Positions 17,657-26,532 of a stretch of DNA of 64,000 nucleotides are shown here, piece by piece; position 1 is the stretch's first letter, and the number at the start of each line of letters is the position of its first letter. The stretch covers positions 2,707,001 through 2,771,000 of the forward strand of contig NZ_JBBOUK010000001.1 in NCBI RefSeq assembly GCF_038006045.1. The letters are read 5' to 3'. A program made the position numbers and the translations under genes. The notes beneath the pieces were generated by a model, which worked only from the letters and a program-made list of their open reading frames with translations, was not told the DNA's origin and searched no databases. Source of the stretch: Exiguobacterium sp. FSL W8-0210. Lineage in GTDB: Bacteria; Bacillota; Bacilli; Exiguobacteriales; Exiguobacteriaceae.

Positions 17657-20335
17657 TTACTTGACTGTAACTGTGAATGTTTTAACGACTTTGTAGTTAC
17701 CCGCTGTCGTGTACGTGACACGAATCGTCGTTTTGCCTGCTTTAATGCCTCTGACGTTACCGCGTGACGAGACTTGTGCGACTTTTTTGTTTGCTGACGT
17801 ATACTGAACGGATTTGATTTTATCCGTTGCTGAAGTATAGGCAATCCGTGTCGTCTGGTTCTTCTTCAGTGTTGCTTTTGTTGCTTTCAGCGTGACGCTG
17901 TTTGCTTTTGTTTCGATTGGTAAAACTGTTTTCAAGACAAAACCGTCTTTTAACGTAACCGTTGCTTCGACTGTCGTCTTACCTGTTGCTTTACCTGTCA
18001 GGCGACCTTTTGAATCAACTGTCGCTTTTTTCGTATCCAGGACACGGTAGCGTGTTGACGCAACTGCTGCTGTCGTGTTCGTAACTGTCGTTTTCAAGTC
18101 GAGTGCTTTTCCTTGATAGACCGCACCGGCTTTGATCGTTGCGACTGGTGCTTTTGTTGTTTGTGGGACGAAGACGCCGACGTAACCGTTGACTTCAGCT
18201 GTTTTGATCCCTTTGACTGGAACCGTCAAGATACCGTTCTTATCTGTGACGAGTTTCGTTTTCGTAACGCCACTAGCATCGACGAAGACTTGATTCGCGT
18301 GTGTTTTACCCATGTTGACTTGAACTGTCGTATCCAGCGCTGCATTTTTCCCGATGACTGTCGCGACACCTGTGTTGCGGTCTTTTCCGAAACGGACGCT
18401 TGAGATCAAGTCTTTGCCCGCTTCTTTTGACGTGTTCGATGTGTGGTACGCAACGTGCTGTTTACCGTATGCATACTGTTTACGGACTTTTAGGAGATTC
18501 GTGATTTCGTCATAGTACGGTGTCGTTTTCGACATGTACGATGCATCCGTCTGATAGAGATCACCGTAGTAGACCGTTGGGACCGTATTTTTGTTCGAAA
18601 GAAGGAACGCGTATTGCGCGACGACGTTTTCCGTCGAGTATTTCTTCGTCGGACTTGCGAGTTCTTTGTTGTAGATCGCAAGTGCCTTCGCTTCATCTTC
18701 TTTATTGTAGAGCTTCTCGAACGATTTCGGCTCGCCGTCTTTTCCGTACTGCGTATTCGTTTTGATGCCGTAAGTATCAAGCATGATTTGGTTGATGCGG
18801 TTTTTCTCTTGGTCATGGTTGTTGACGAATGACCAGTTCGCTTGAACGTTCGTCGCGCCGTCACCTTCACGGTTAACGACTGAGACTTTCGCTAAGTCAC
18901 GGAGTGCACGTTTGTTTGATGGCGTAAGTGCTGAACGGAGCGTGAAGTAAAGCTCTCCGTCCATGACGAGTTGTTCGTTATTGTTTGCTTTCATGTAAGC
19001 ATTCTGTTCTGTTTTATAGCTCTCGATGTAGCTGAGGTAATCTTTTTTACCGAAGTGCGCTTTTGACACTTCTGCTTCTGCATTCAAGATTCTCGTATCA
19101 TAGTGTGATGCTGCATCGATCCGGAAACCGTCGAACTTATATGTTTCAAGCATCCACTTCATCCAGTTCTTTTGTTCCTTGATGACTTCTGGGTTCGAGT
19201 TCGCCAGGTCGACACCAACCAAGAACTCATCGTTGTTCGTCATTGTTTTGTTGTATGCCTGCGTTGGGAAACCAGTCTCATCGACGAAGAGGAACTGATC
19301 TTCGATGTCGATGCCTGAGTTATCGTTTTGGTATGAACGTTCTTCTGATCCATAACCGTACGCAGCTTGTGTCTTCATGTATTCTTCCGTCAACGAAGCA
19401 ATCTTGCTGTTTTCCGTTGAAGTAAGCAAAGCTTCTTTTGTTTCGAAGCCATTTTGTTTCATGTACTCGAGGTATCCTTCATCCTTCGCATATTGCGAAA
19501 GCATCGGCTTCCAGTTCTCTGGTGAGACTTCATACCAACCATCTGCTGCGAGGTACGTATCGACGACATTCAAGTTCTGTGTCTTCGCTGCGTCAAGCAA
19601 CCATTCTGGTAAGTAGTTCTTCGCATCATCTTTACCGAAGTAACGGTATGGTTTACCGTCTTTGTCCGTCATGACGCGGCCCATCCCCTGCCCTTGCAGT
19701 GATGTCCCATTGATGAACGATTTGTTCCACTCTTTGAGGTAACCGTATTTTGCTTGTCCCATACCGCCACCTTTTGTGTAAGCGAGGTAAGGCGTTGCGA
19801 GGGTCTTCGTTTTTTCTCCACCTGTGTATGGGTTTGTGAACGGCTCACCTGAGCTTGTCGCACGACGAACGAAAACAGCTTCACGTTTGTTGAGACCGAG
19901 CATTTGGTTCGGAACGAGATCCATCTGGACTTTGATGTTGTCGTCATGCAACATGTCGACCATCATCTCGAGTTGTGTGGCTTTACCGTATTTCGTCGCA
20001 ACCGCTCCACCTGGTCCTTGTGGGAATTCACCGAGGTCATAACGGTCAGCGATTGCATAGCCTTCCATGTAACGTGCCATATCGAATGAACGATACGCAG
20101 GTGGCAACCATACATCTGTTACACCCCACGAGTTGAGCAAATCACCTTTTTTAGCAAGCGTCCGGTACATATTGCTTTCGTACGGTTGATACAGGCTGAA
20201 GCTTTGGAAAATAACGCGATTGTCGAGTTTTTCACTTGGTGCGAAAGCCTTTGCGCTTTCTGGTGCATACGTTAGTCCGCTTGTCGCGACCAATGCCGCA
20301 AGCAAACCTGTCGAGACTTTTTTCGTCTTGTTCAT
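17657..20335 (-). CDS. gtfC: GH70 4,6-alpha-glucanotransferase, non-permuted GtfC type
   Basis: 892 residues, secreted (signal peptide ends ESAKA about 30). The N-terminal catalytic part is GH70-like (LYQPYESNMYRTLAKKGD, LPPAYRSFDMARYMEGYAI) rather than ordinary amylase. Motif order is I-II-III-IV as in GH13: DLVPNQ (139-144), FRIDAASH with nucleophile Asp407, VMDGEL with acid/base Glu461, NNHDQE with Asp508. Classical glucansucrases are circularly permuted, so this is the GtfC subfamily described from Exiguobacterium sibiricum, which converts starch or maltodextrin to alpha-1,6-linked products. Two Big_2 Ig-like domains form the C-terminus. Single-gene transcript. Confidence 0.9.
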   Translation of the reverse strand: MNKTKKVSTGLLAALVATSGLTYAPESAKAFAPSEKLDNRVIFQSFSLYQPYESNMYRTLAKKGDLLNSWGVTDVWLPPAYRSFDMARYMEGYAIADRYDLGEFPQGPGGAVATKYGKATQLEMMVDMLHDDNIKVQMDLVPNQMLGLNKREAVFVRRATSSGEPFTNPYTGGEKTKTLATPYLAYTKGGGMGQAKYGYLKEWNKSFINGTSLQGQGMGRVMTDKDGKPYRYFGKDDAKNYLPEWLLDAAKTQNLNVVDTYLAADGWYEVSPENWKPMLSQYAKDEGYLEYMKQNGFETKEALLTSTENSKIASLTEEYMKTQAAYGYGSEERSYQNDNSGIDIEDQFLFVDETGFPTQAYNKTMTNNDEFLVGVDLANSNPEVIKEQKNWMKWMLETYKFDGFRIDAASHYDTRILNAEAEVSKAHFGKKDYLSYIESYKTEQNAYMKANNNEQLVMDGELYFTLRSALTPSNKRALRDLAKVSVVNREGDGATNVQANWSFVNNHDQEKNRINQIMLDTYGIKTNTQYGKDGEPKSFEKLYNKEDEAKALAIYNKELASPTKKYSTENVVAQYAFLLSNKNTVPTVYYGDLYQTDASYMSKTTPYYDEITNLLKVRKQYAYGKQHVAYHTSNTSKEAGKDLISSVRFGKDRNTGVATVIGKNAALDTTVQVNMGKTHANQVFVDASGVTKTKLVTDKNGILTVPVKGIKTAEVNGYVGVFVPQTTKAPVATIKAGAVYQGKALDLKTTVTNTTAAVASTRYRVLDTKKATVDSKGRLTGKATGKTTVEATVTLKDGFVLKTVLPIETKANSVTLKATKATLKKNQTTRIAYTSATDKIKSVQYTSANKKVAQVSSRGNVRGIKAGKTTIRVTYTTAGNYKVVKTFTVTVK

Positions 20336-20475
20336 GAGTCTAATCTCCCTTTGAGTAATATATATTTCTGATTATTTATACCTAAAATTCCAAATAACAT
20401 AACATAATTTAACATCTTTTTTCAAAGTAAAGACAGTTGTATTTTTTAAAAATAGGTAAATGAATTTATCTAGAT

Positions 20476-20487
20476 GCAATCGATTGC
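20476..20487. promoter_or_regulatory. Perfect palindrome GCAATCGATTGC, candidate LacI/MalR-family operator
   Basis: A 12-bp perfect palindrome centred on CG, the form used by LacI-family regulators such as MalR and CcpA. It lies about 140 bp upstream of the glucanotransferase and next to the terminator of the surface protein gene. It fails the cre consensus at three positions, so a sugar-specific LacI member is more likely than CcpA. No promoter position is certain here. Confidence 0.4.
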
Positions 20488-20506
20488 GCTATTTTGTCAC
20501 AAAAAA

Positions 20507-20530
20507 CTCTCCCTACCGAAGTAGGAAGAG
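20507..20530 (-). terminator. Terminator of the S-layer-like gene
   Basis: CTCTCCCTAC (20507-20516) pairs with GTAGGAAGAG (20521-20530) with one mismatch around CGAA, then a run of Ts on the minus strand. Confidence 0.85.
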
Positions 20531-20541
20531 ATTTTCATTGC

Positions 20542-23500
20542 TTAGTTCAGTCCGAGAAGAACTGCTTTCTCGTAACCACCAGTCAAGACAGAGTTGTCAT
20601 ACGACTGAAGCTCTTTGTTGACCGTGATGACGTTCGACAATGTTTTAAGTGTTCCAGCTGGAACTTTGATCTTAACGATGTCGAGACCGTTCGTGATATC
20701 ATCATCCGAATCAGCAAGCGAGATGCTTGTGCCGACTGGGAGATTTTTTCCGTTCAACGTGTACTGTGCAGTGTTCGTTGCATCGTACATACCAGTGTAT
20801 TGTACACCTTCTGTGAACTTGATACGGATGACATCTTTTTCATCTTTTGCGTTAGCTGTGACTTTAGCGATTTCGAATGGCGAAGCCACTGGTGTGACTG
20901 GCGTTTTCGAAACTTTAAAGTCGTGTGTTGCTGTAGCGACCGTGTTACCGACATCGTCAGAAAGTGACTTGACGACGACTTTCCACTCTTCTCCATAACC
21001 GTCTTTGTCGACGAGGTACTGGAGGCTATCGTTCGCTTTAACGCGGAAGTTCGAATCCGAACTGTTCGTGTAACCGACGACTGATCCGTCGATCGTAACG
21101 GTTTTACCATTTTTATCTTTACCGATGAACTCGACAGTCGTTTCAGGAAGATCAACCAATCCATCTTTACCTTTTAACGGCGTATCGTACTGGTCGAGAC
21201 CTTTCAATTTAACCGGTTCGCTCATCAAGACGTTGAAGTCATTCGAGAGAAGGATACGGTCGATTGCAGTGATTTCCGCACTCTTCAGATCTGGAGAGTT
21301 GAGCGGTGAACCAGCATAGTTGAGTTCAAGTGTCAACGCATCGTTCTTCTCACCGTTCGCTTCTGCTTTGACAGCATCTTTTGCGAGCGAAAGTTTAAAC
21401 TTATCGTTGTAGTAGTTCTCTTTCGTGTTGACCGTATCGTAAATTTCCGTCCAGTCCTTATTGAGTTCGACGAGAACTTCACCTGTTTCATCGTTGTAGT
21501 ATGTCACGTCAACATACTGACTGAAGTCTTCGTACAGCTTCGTGCTTGAGTTATAACGCTCGAGTTTCAACTTCTTCGAAGCAAGCAATGCTTTGACTGC
21601 GTCGAGGTCGAGACCTTTCAGCTGTTTGCTGAACATGATACGGAATTGTTCTGGCGACTCAACAACGACGCCTGCAGTTGGCTTGACTGTATCAGCAGCA
21701 ACTGTGAAGTCGAGGTTTTGTGTTGTTCCGATGTTCGACTCATCCGAAAGGGCTGCGAAGTCCATCGTGTTCCAAATTTGGAGTGAGTGTTTACCAGGCG
21801 TGAAGTAGCCTTTCTTCGGTCCTGGGTAAGCTTCTTCTGCTTTTGCACCCATCATCATCTGCTCATCGTTCAACGTGATGATGACTGTATCACGGCGATC
21901 GACGCCTGTTTTGTTATCAAATCCGAGGTATTCGACTTTGAAGTACTTCTCGCCGTATTGACCATCGATTTTGAACTTCGCGCCCGCGATTGCTTCTGAG
22001 AATTTCACTTCAAGTTGGTTCAGACCGACTGGTTTGACCGAAGTGACTTCCGGCTGACGTGCATCCGTCAACTTGAAGCTTGCTTTTGACTTCACTTCTG
22101 TATCCGTGCTGCTTGTGATTTTCGCAAGCACTTTAACAGTTGCGTTGTCTTGGAGTGGTGTTTCTTTATCAAGGATCAATTCGAATGCTTTTGGATTCGA
22201 AGGAATCGATTTGATACCGATGACGCGTTTCGAACCATCGAATTGCTCGATTTGGATGTTGTCGTTTGCAAGGTATTCGCTCTCATCAACCGTCGGTAAT
22301 TTCTTATCGAGACCGAACGATTTCAAGAGAAGATCACGTGAGACGGCTTTATCGAGGAAGATCGTCACACGATCCGCTTGGTTCGATTCCGCTGCAAGGA
22401 CGTTGATCAATTCAACTGGTGCTGGTGTAACCATGACCGTGCTGAATTTGACTTTCGCTTGTCCATCGATTTTACCGATCAAGTCTTTGTACTCACCGTT
22501 GACTGTCTCGATGATTTGCGCGTCGATTGTTGCTTCGATGTCTGTGTTGCTGAACTCAGACGTCAAGAGAACCGTCGCTTTACCATCTTGGATCGTAACG
22601 CGTTCTTTCGCGAGTGATCCGAATGATGTCGATAATTTCAAGACGATATCGTCTGCTTTCGTATCGACTTCACCTGTCGCTTTGTTTTTCAACTGGAATG
22701 TGACTTCCGTGTTGTCTGATCCGTTTGCAAGGATCGAAGACGCTTTGGGTGTCACTTCAAGCATCCAGATGTTTTCGACGCTTTGCGTCATGAAGCTGAG
22801 TGAACCGAGGTCTTTTGCAACGCCACCGATTAAGATGCCTTTTGCGTCAACTGAGTAGTCCATGCCGTACTCGAGTCCTTCGACTTCAAGAACTGCTGAC
22901 TTCTTGTCTGCGCTAAGTGTCGCTGACTTGACTGTCGCACCTGCGATTTTGAAGTTGTCTGCTGAGACAGAGTCAACGGCACGCGAGAATGAGACTTCGA
23001 CTTTCTCTTTGCCGATTGCTTTTGCTGAAGCGAGAACTGTGTTTGCAATCGTGAAGTCCATCGGAGCTGATTTGACATCGCCGACTTTGACGACGTAGCT
23101 GTGTGTTCCTTCTGGAATGCCACCTTGTGATGCCATGAACTTCCCTTTCGAGAGCGTTCCTTTTGCAACGATTGGAGTTGCTGACATGTCTTTTCCTGGG
23201 TAGATCAAGAGTTCTGCCATTGCGCCGACTGCCGGGTACATGACGTCTGCTTTGACTGAAAGCATCTGATCATCGACGCTTCCCATGACGTTCGAGATGC
23301 TTGCTGCCTTGACTTCGTAGTTGATGTAACCTGTTACGACAGAGTTAGCACCTTTGTACGAGTAAGCCAGTTTATATTTTCCTGCTTTTGAAGTCGATGG
23401 AGTTTTGAGATTGAACTTGCTGATTGGGCGTTTAACGATGATACCTGATTTGTACTGGATGCTGATCGTGCTTGGCAATTGAACTTTTCCGCCAACAGCG

Positions 23501-23886
23501 ATCGGCTCGAGGACTGGTTCGAGAACATCAACTGGGTAGTTTTGAAGTTCGACTTTGAGGATCGCTTTTTTCGTCGTACCCGCTACCTTACCGTAAAGGA
23601 CTTGGTATTTGTTGATGTATTTCTTTTCGAATTTGACAGAACCGCTCCATTTGACTGAGCGCATTTCGTACTTGCCGTTTGAAAGTTTGACTTTGACTTT
23701 CGTCGGAAGCGTCAATTTCTTGACTGCATATTTCGAACCACCAGCGTGCTTCATCAAGATTGGAGAGATGTATTTAACCGAGACCTTCGATGCTGCATCA
23801 GCAGCAACCGGTGCTACGACAGACGCCGTGACTGCAAGCGCAGCTGCAGCAGCGTACAATTTGTTCGTTTTCTTCGAATAACCCAT
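20542..23886 (-). CDS. Large Ig-repeat surface protein, S-layer-like
   Basis: 1114 residues. Typical signal peptide (LYAAAAALAVTASVVAPVAA, then ADAA). The mature protein begins with a Lys-rich region containing repeated 'KVKVKLSNGKYEMRSVKWSG'-style Big_4 domains, then several SbsA-type Ig-like domains recognised by strings such as KVEVSFSRAVDSVSADNFKI and QLEVKFSEAIAGAKFKI. There is no SLH domain, LPXTG motif or C-terminal helix, so wall attachment is probably through the basic N-terminus. AGGAGG ribosome site, long leader with a perfect hairpin and a strong terminator fit an abundantly made protein. S-layer identity is inference from architecture. Confidence 0.8.
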   Translation of the reverse strand: MGYSKKTNKLYAAAAALAVTASVVAPVAADAASKVSVKYISPILMKHAGGSKYAVKKLTLPTKVKVKLSNGKYEMRSVKWSGSVKFEKKYINKYQVLYGKVAGTTKKAILKVELQNYPVDVLEPVLEPIAVGGKVQLPSTISIQYKSGIIVKRPISKFNLKTPSTSKAGKYKLAYSYKGANSVVTGYINYEVKAASISNVMGSVDDQMLSVKADVMYPAVGAMAELLIYPGKDMSATPIVAKGTLSKGKFMASQGGIPEGTHSYVVKVGDVKSAPMDFTIANTVLASAKAIGKEKVEVSFSRAVDSVSADNFKIAGATVKSATLSADKKSAVLEVEGLEYGMDYSVDAKGILIGGVAKDLGSLSFMTQSVENIWMLEVTPKASSILANGSDNTEVTFQLKNKATGEVDTKADDIVLKLSTSFGSLAKERVTIQDGKATVLLTSEFSNTDIEATIDAQIIETVNGEYKDLIGKIDGQAKVKFSTVMVTPAPVELINVLAAESNQADRVTIFLDKAVSRDLLLKSFGLDKKLPTVDESEYLANDNIQIEQFDGSKRVIGIKSIPSNPKAFELILDKETPLQDNATVKVLAKITSSTDTEVKSKASFKLTDARQPEVTSVKPVGLNQLEVKFSEAIAGAKFKIDGQYGEKYFKVEYLGFDNKTGVDRRDTVIITLNDEQMMMGAKAEEAYPGPKKGYFTPGKHSLQIWNTMDFAALSDESNIGTTQNLDFTVAADTVKPTAGVVVESPEQFRIMFSKQLKGLDLDAVKALLASKKLKLERYNSSTKLYEDFSQYVDVTYYNDETGEVLVELNKDWTEIYDTVNTKENYYNDKFKLSLAKDAVKAEANGEKNDALTLELNYAGSPLNSPDLKSAEITAIDRILLSNDFNVLMSEPVKLKGLDQYDTPLKGKDGLVDLPETTVEFIGKDKNGKTVTIDGSVVGYTNSSDSNFRVKANDSLQYLVDKDGYGEEWKVVVKSLSDDVGNTVATATHDFKVSKTPVTPVASPFEIAKVTANAKDEKDVIRIKFTEGVQYTGMYDATNTAQYTLNGKNLPVGTSISLADSDDDITNGLDIVKIKVPAGTLKTLSNVITVNKELQSYDNSVLTGGYEKAVLLGLN

Positions 23887-23951
23887 GTTTACTATTCCTC
23901 CTCTTTTCTAACAAATCAAGAGCGCAAATCCCAATTTTAAATCTACAATAT

Positions 23952-23977
23952 AAGTAAAATATAGAAATATTTTACTT
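23952..23977 (-). promoter_or_regulatory. Perfect AT-rich inverted repeat in the S-layer leader
   Basis: AAGTAAAATAT (23952-23962) and ATATTTTACTT (23967-23977) form an 11-bp perfect inverted repeat with loop AGAA, 65-90 bp upstream of the start codon. A TATATT hexamer lies next to it on the coding strand, so it could be an operator overlapping the promoter. If transcription starts upstream it would be a 5' stabilising hairpin instead. Confidence 0.45.
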
Positions 23978-24031
23978 TAAAGCAGTTAAAAAATTCTTTA
24001 GTCGTCTTAGGAGGAGTACGTTCTGTTTCAC

Positions 24032-24241
24032 GTGCGACTTTTCGTCTATCATCAAGACGATCCATGCGTGAGCCATTATGTATCCGATTGGGATGAACTA
24101 AAGAAACTGCCGAAATCGCTCCAAGAAGCCATTTCTGATTGTAGATTCGTGCGTTCCATCGTTTCGTTTTTGAGAATCGGTAGAAACGCTACAGGTCAAA
24201 TATACAAAACTGGGAAGGACGCTACAATAGCTTTTTTGTAA
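24032..24241 (+). CDS. Possible small protein, doubtful
   Basis: 69 codons from a GTG. The AGGAGG at 24009-24014 is too far (17 bases) for this start, but correctly spaced for an in-frame CTG at 24023. The middle (YVSDWDELKKLPKSLQEAI) looks like real protein; the final third does not, so this may be the remnant of a longer gene. No family recognised and no promoter or terminator is evident. Confidence 0.25.
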   Translation: MRLFVYHQDDPCVSHYVSDWDELKKLPKSLQEAISDCRFVRSIVSFLRIGRNATGQIYKTGKDATIAFL

Positions 24242-24386
24242 AAAATAGGTGAATAGTAGTAAGATAAAATATATTTATATGGGCTGTGCATGGAAATTAA
24301 TTTTTGGATTCACCCCTTTAAAGAAAACGCTTACATTTTATTAAGTTTTTGCCTTATTTTCGTTTTATTAAAATAAAGTTTTGATT

Positions 24387-24797
24387 TCACGAGATAAAAT
24401 GATCTGCTTTTTCGATTGCTTGAAGGAACGATTCCCGATGCAAGCGATGGACATCATCAGCCCACATTTCAATCTTCTCTCCACGTCGTTTGAGTTCAAT
24501 CGGTAATCCGCGACTAATCCAATCGAGCTGTCGTTGCAGGACATGACGTTTTCGTCCATCTTGTCGCTCCGCCTCCGTGAACTGGCGCAGATACTGTAAG
24601 ACATAACCGAATCCGAACTCGATCGGAATCCGCAGTTCCGCTCCTTTGTCTCGTATCCGGATGATCCCGGCTCCATAATGGATGACTCGAAACAATTCCT
24701 CATTGATGCGCTGATACCACGTTCCTTGTGTCAGACAGTGCGGCTCTAGTGCGCCTTTTTTCCCACTCGGTAAGACTGCGAAATAATCAATGACCAT
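24387..24797 (-). CDS. Conserved-looking small cytoplasmic protein of unknown function
   Basis: 136 residues. Not recognised. The ATG at 24795-24797 is chosen because AAGGAG stands seven bases upstream; an in-frame extension passes through the terminator of ugd. Soluble, with a GFGYVLQYLRQFTEAERQD helix and a charged second half (ELKRRGEKIEMWADDVHRL). No signal peptide, membrane helix or cofactor motif. It lies downstream of UDP-glucose dehydrogenase but is separated from it by a terminator. Its 3' side (24242-24386) holds no further gene. Confidence 0.65.
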   Translation of the reverse strand: MVIDYFAVLPSGKKGALEPHCLTQGTWYQRINEELFRVIHYGAGIIRIRDKGAELRIPIEFGFGYVLQYLRQFTEAERQDGRKRHVLQRQLDWISRGLPIELKRRGEKIEMWADDVHRLHRESFLQAIEKADHFIS

Positions 24798-24820
24798 GTA
24801 TCTGCTCCTTTTTATCAAAA

Positions 24821-24849
24821 ATAGGTGAGTCCGCGAGGGGCTCACCTAT
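24821..24849 (-). terminator. Terminator after ugd
   Basis: ATAGGTGAG (24821-24829) and CTCACCTAT (24841-24849) form a perfect nine-base stem, followed on the minus strand by TTTTGAT. The T run is short, so read-through into the next small gene is possible. Confidence 0.75.
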
Positions 24850-24858
24850 CATGACAGG

Positions 24859-26100
24859 TCAAACGGTTCGATTGTTCGAAAATGATTTAGCCGGTCGTCC
24901 AATACTTTCGTATTGAACATCTCCCAGTTGATCCGTGAATGACCAACAGTTACGTCCATCAACGACACGGGGTTGACGCATCTGACGAACGAATTGCTCT
25001 GGTGTAATATTACGGAGTTCTTCCCATTCCGTCATGATGACCGCGACATCTGCATCCTTCAATGCTTCTTCTACCGTTTGTTTTTGGTCGAGTAACGTCC
25101 GGGCAACTGGATCATAGCCGGTTACACTGACGCCAAGTTGCTCCAGACGTGTTGCGAGGCGTAGTGCTGGCGCGTCTCGTAAGTCATCCGTTCCTGGTTT
25201 AAAGGCGAGACCGAGTAGCGCTACGCGCATTCCCGTCTGCGGTTGGATTTTTTGTAAGACATAATCCAGTTGAGCTTCATTCGTTTTATCTGCTGCTTCA
25301 ATGACATGAAGTTGTTGCTCATGCTCACGGGCAAGCGTCGTAAGCGCTGCGATATCTTTCGGGAAACAAGACCCTCCGTATCCGGCTCCAGCTCGCAAGA
25401 ACGAGGAACCGATCCGTGGATCGAGACCGATTCCTTTTGCAACATCCGATACGTCAGCCCCAACAGCATCCGCTAGTCGCGCGATTTCATTGATAAAACT
25501 GATTTTCACTGCCAGAAAACTATTCGCCGCATATTTCGTCAACTCAGCCGTCGTCGGGTCGACTTCAACAAGAGGTGCTGTCGTCGCAAATAATGTCGCT
25601 AGTTCTTGCGATAAATCGTCATCGTTGGTTCCGATGACGACTCGATGAGGATTCCGCATATCAGCAAGAGCCGTACCCTCCCGTAAAAACTCAGGGACCA
25701 TCGCAAAGCGTAGCGTCGGATACTGCAACGCTAGTTGCATCGTCGTACCAGGTGGAACTGTCGATTTAATAATGACAGCCGCAGTTGGTGCGATTCGTTC
25801 AATATGAGCGACGACAGCTTCTACTGCCGACAAGTCACAACTCCCGTCCGCTTTCTCCGGTGTTCCGACAGCGACAAGATATGTCTTTGCGACTGGGTAT
25901 TCCGTCGTGAATGTCATTCGTTGTTGATTCGCGACTAGCGCTTCTTCGATCCCCTCTTCTTTAATCGGCGGGATCCCTCGTGTCAATTGCGCCATCCGTT
26001 CTGCATTCAAGTCAACGCACGTTACGTCGTGTCCGTTTTCCGCCAGTCCAATTGCGGTCACGAGACCGACATATCCTGTTCCAATCACTGTCAGTTGCAT
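24859..26100 (-). CDS. ugd: UDP-glucose 6-dehydrogenase
   Basis: About 413 residues. Oxidises UDP-glucose twice to UDP-glucuronate with NAD. Motifs: N-terminal VIGTGYVGLVTA Rossmann loop, catalytic cysteine in YGGSCFPKD, and FKPGTDDLRDAPA in the C-terminal UDP-binding domain. The ATG at 26098-26100 starts exactly at the Rossmann strand; 21 codons of in-frame extension upstream have no support. It stands alone, divergent from a small membrane protein gene. It provides uronic acid for the surface polymer (or a teichuronic acid) using the galU product encoded in this window. Confidence 0.95.
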   Translation of the reverse strand: MQLTVIGTGYVGLVTAIGLAENGHDVTCVDLNAERMAQLTRGIPPIKEEGIEEALVANQQRMTFTTEYPVAKTYLVAVGTPEKADGSCDLSAVEAVVAHIERIAPTAAVIIKSTVPPGTTMQLALQYPTLRFAMVPEFLREGTALADMRNPHRVVIGTNDDDLSQELATLFATTAPLVEVDPTTAELTKYAANSFLAVKISFINEIARLADAVGADVSDVAKGIGLDPRIGSSFLRAGAGYGGSCFPKDIAALTTLAREHEQQLHVIEAADKTNEAQLDYVLQKIQPQTGMRVALLGLAFKPGTDDLRDAPALRLATRLEQLGVSVTGYDPVARTLLDQKQTVEEALKDADVAVIMTEWEELRNITPEQFVRQMRQPRVVDGRNCWSFTDQLGDVQYESIGRPAKSFSNNRTV

Positions 26101-26185
26101 TCCATCACGTCCTTCGATAGTTTCTCTGTCTCCACTATACGGGAGAGCAGAAGATTTGTGCATCGAAAAAGCTTTCCGAATACGC

Positions 26186-26191
26186 TATACT
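26186..26191 (+). promoter_or_regulatory. -10 element of the small membrane protein gene
   Basis: TATACT, with TCGAAA at 26163-26168 giving a 17-bp spacer. The -35 match is partial (4 of 6). It lies 27 bp upstream of the GTG start. Confidence 0.4.
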
Positions 26192-26217
26192 GGATTACGG
26201 GAATGGGAGGAATGCTC

Positions 26218-26463
26218 GTGGCTATCATTATCTTTTGCCTCGTCTGTCTCATTGCGTATCGGATCCGCAAGCTTCCCGAAGCACTACGGACGATTTTACT
26301 CATCCTCGGTTTGATCAGTGGATGGTTCGCGCTCTTTGAGATGATCAGCTTCATCGAAGCTAACCCGTACTTGGCTGCAATCCCGATTGGACTGGGACTT
26401 GCTTACTGGTACTGGTACCGTAAAAAGAAACAAGCAAACGACAAAACCCCTTCCGACTCGTGA
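26218..26463 (+). CDS. Small membrane protein, two helices, unknown function
   Basis: 81 residues from a GTG with GGGAGG seven bases upstream; the nearer ATG leaves only one base of spacing and is rejected. Two or three hydrophobic segments: residues about 2-15, 21-42 (RTILLILGLISGWFALFEMI) and 49-66, ending in a Lys-rich cytoplasmic tail (YRKKKQANDK). Not recognised. Divergent from ugd and followed at once by a terminator, so it is a single-gene unit. Confidence 0.7.
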   Translation: MAIIIFCLVCLIAYRIRKLPEALRTILLILGLISGWFALFEMISFIEANPYLAAIPIGLGLAYWYWYRKKKQANDKTPSDS

Positions 26464-26473
26464 AGTGGGTTTT
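26443..26473 (+). terminator. Terminator of the small membrane protein gene
   Basis: AAAACCCCTTC (26443-26453) pairs with GAAGTGGGTTTT (26462-26473) with one bulge, then Ts. The stem overlaps the last codons and stop of the gene. Confidence 0.75.
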
Positions 26474-26491
26474 TCTTATGGTCGAACGAAA

Positions 26492-26527
26492 AAAAGCGAT
26501 GTCTCCTCAATTGGGGACATCGCTTTT
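26492..26527 (-). terminator. Terminator of the helix-turn-helix gene
   Basis: AAAAGCGATGTCTCC (26492-26506) pairs with GGGGACATCGCTTTT (26513-26527), one G-T pair, then Ts on the minus strand. Confidence 0.88.
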
Positions 26528-26532
26528 CGTAT

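Noticed and set aside
20542-23886. SLH or LPXTG anchor in the large surface protein
   Set aside because: Looked for at both ends; neither is present, so S-layer status rests only on architecture.
24322-24335. Near-match to a cre site (AGAAAACGCTTACA, 13 of 14)
   Set aside because: It lies downstream of the nearest minus-strand gene and more than 400 bp from the S-layer gene start; no promoter it could control was found.
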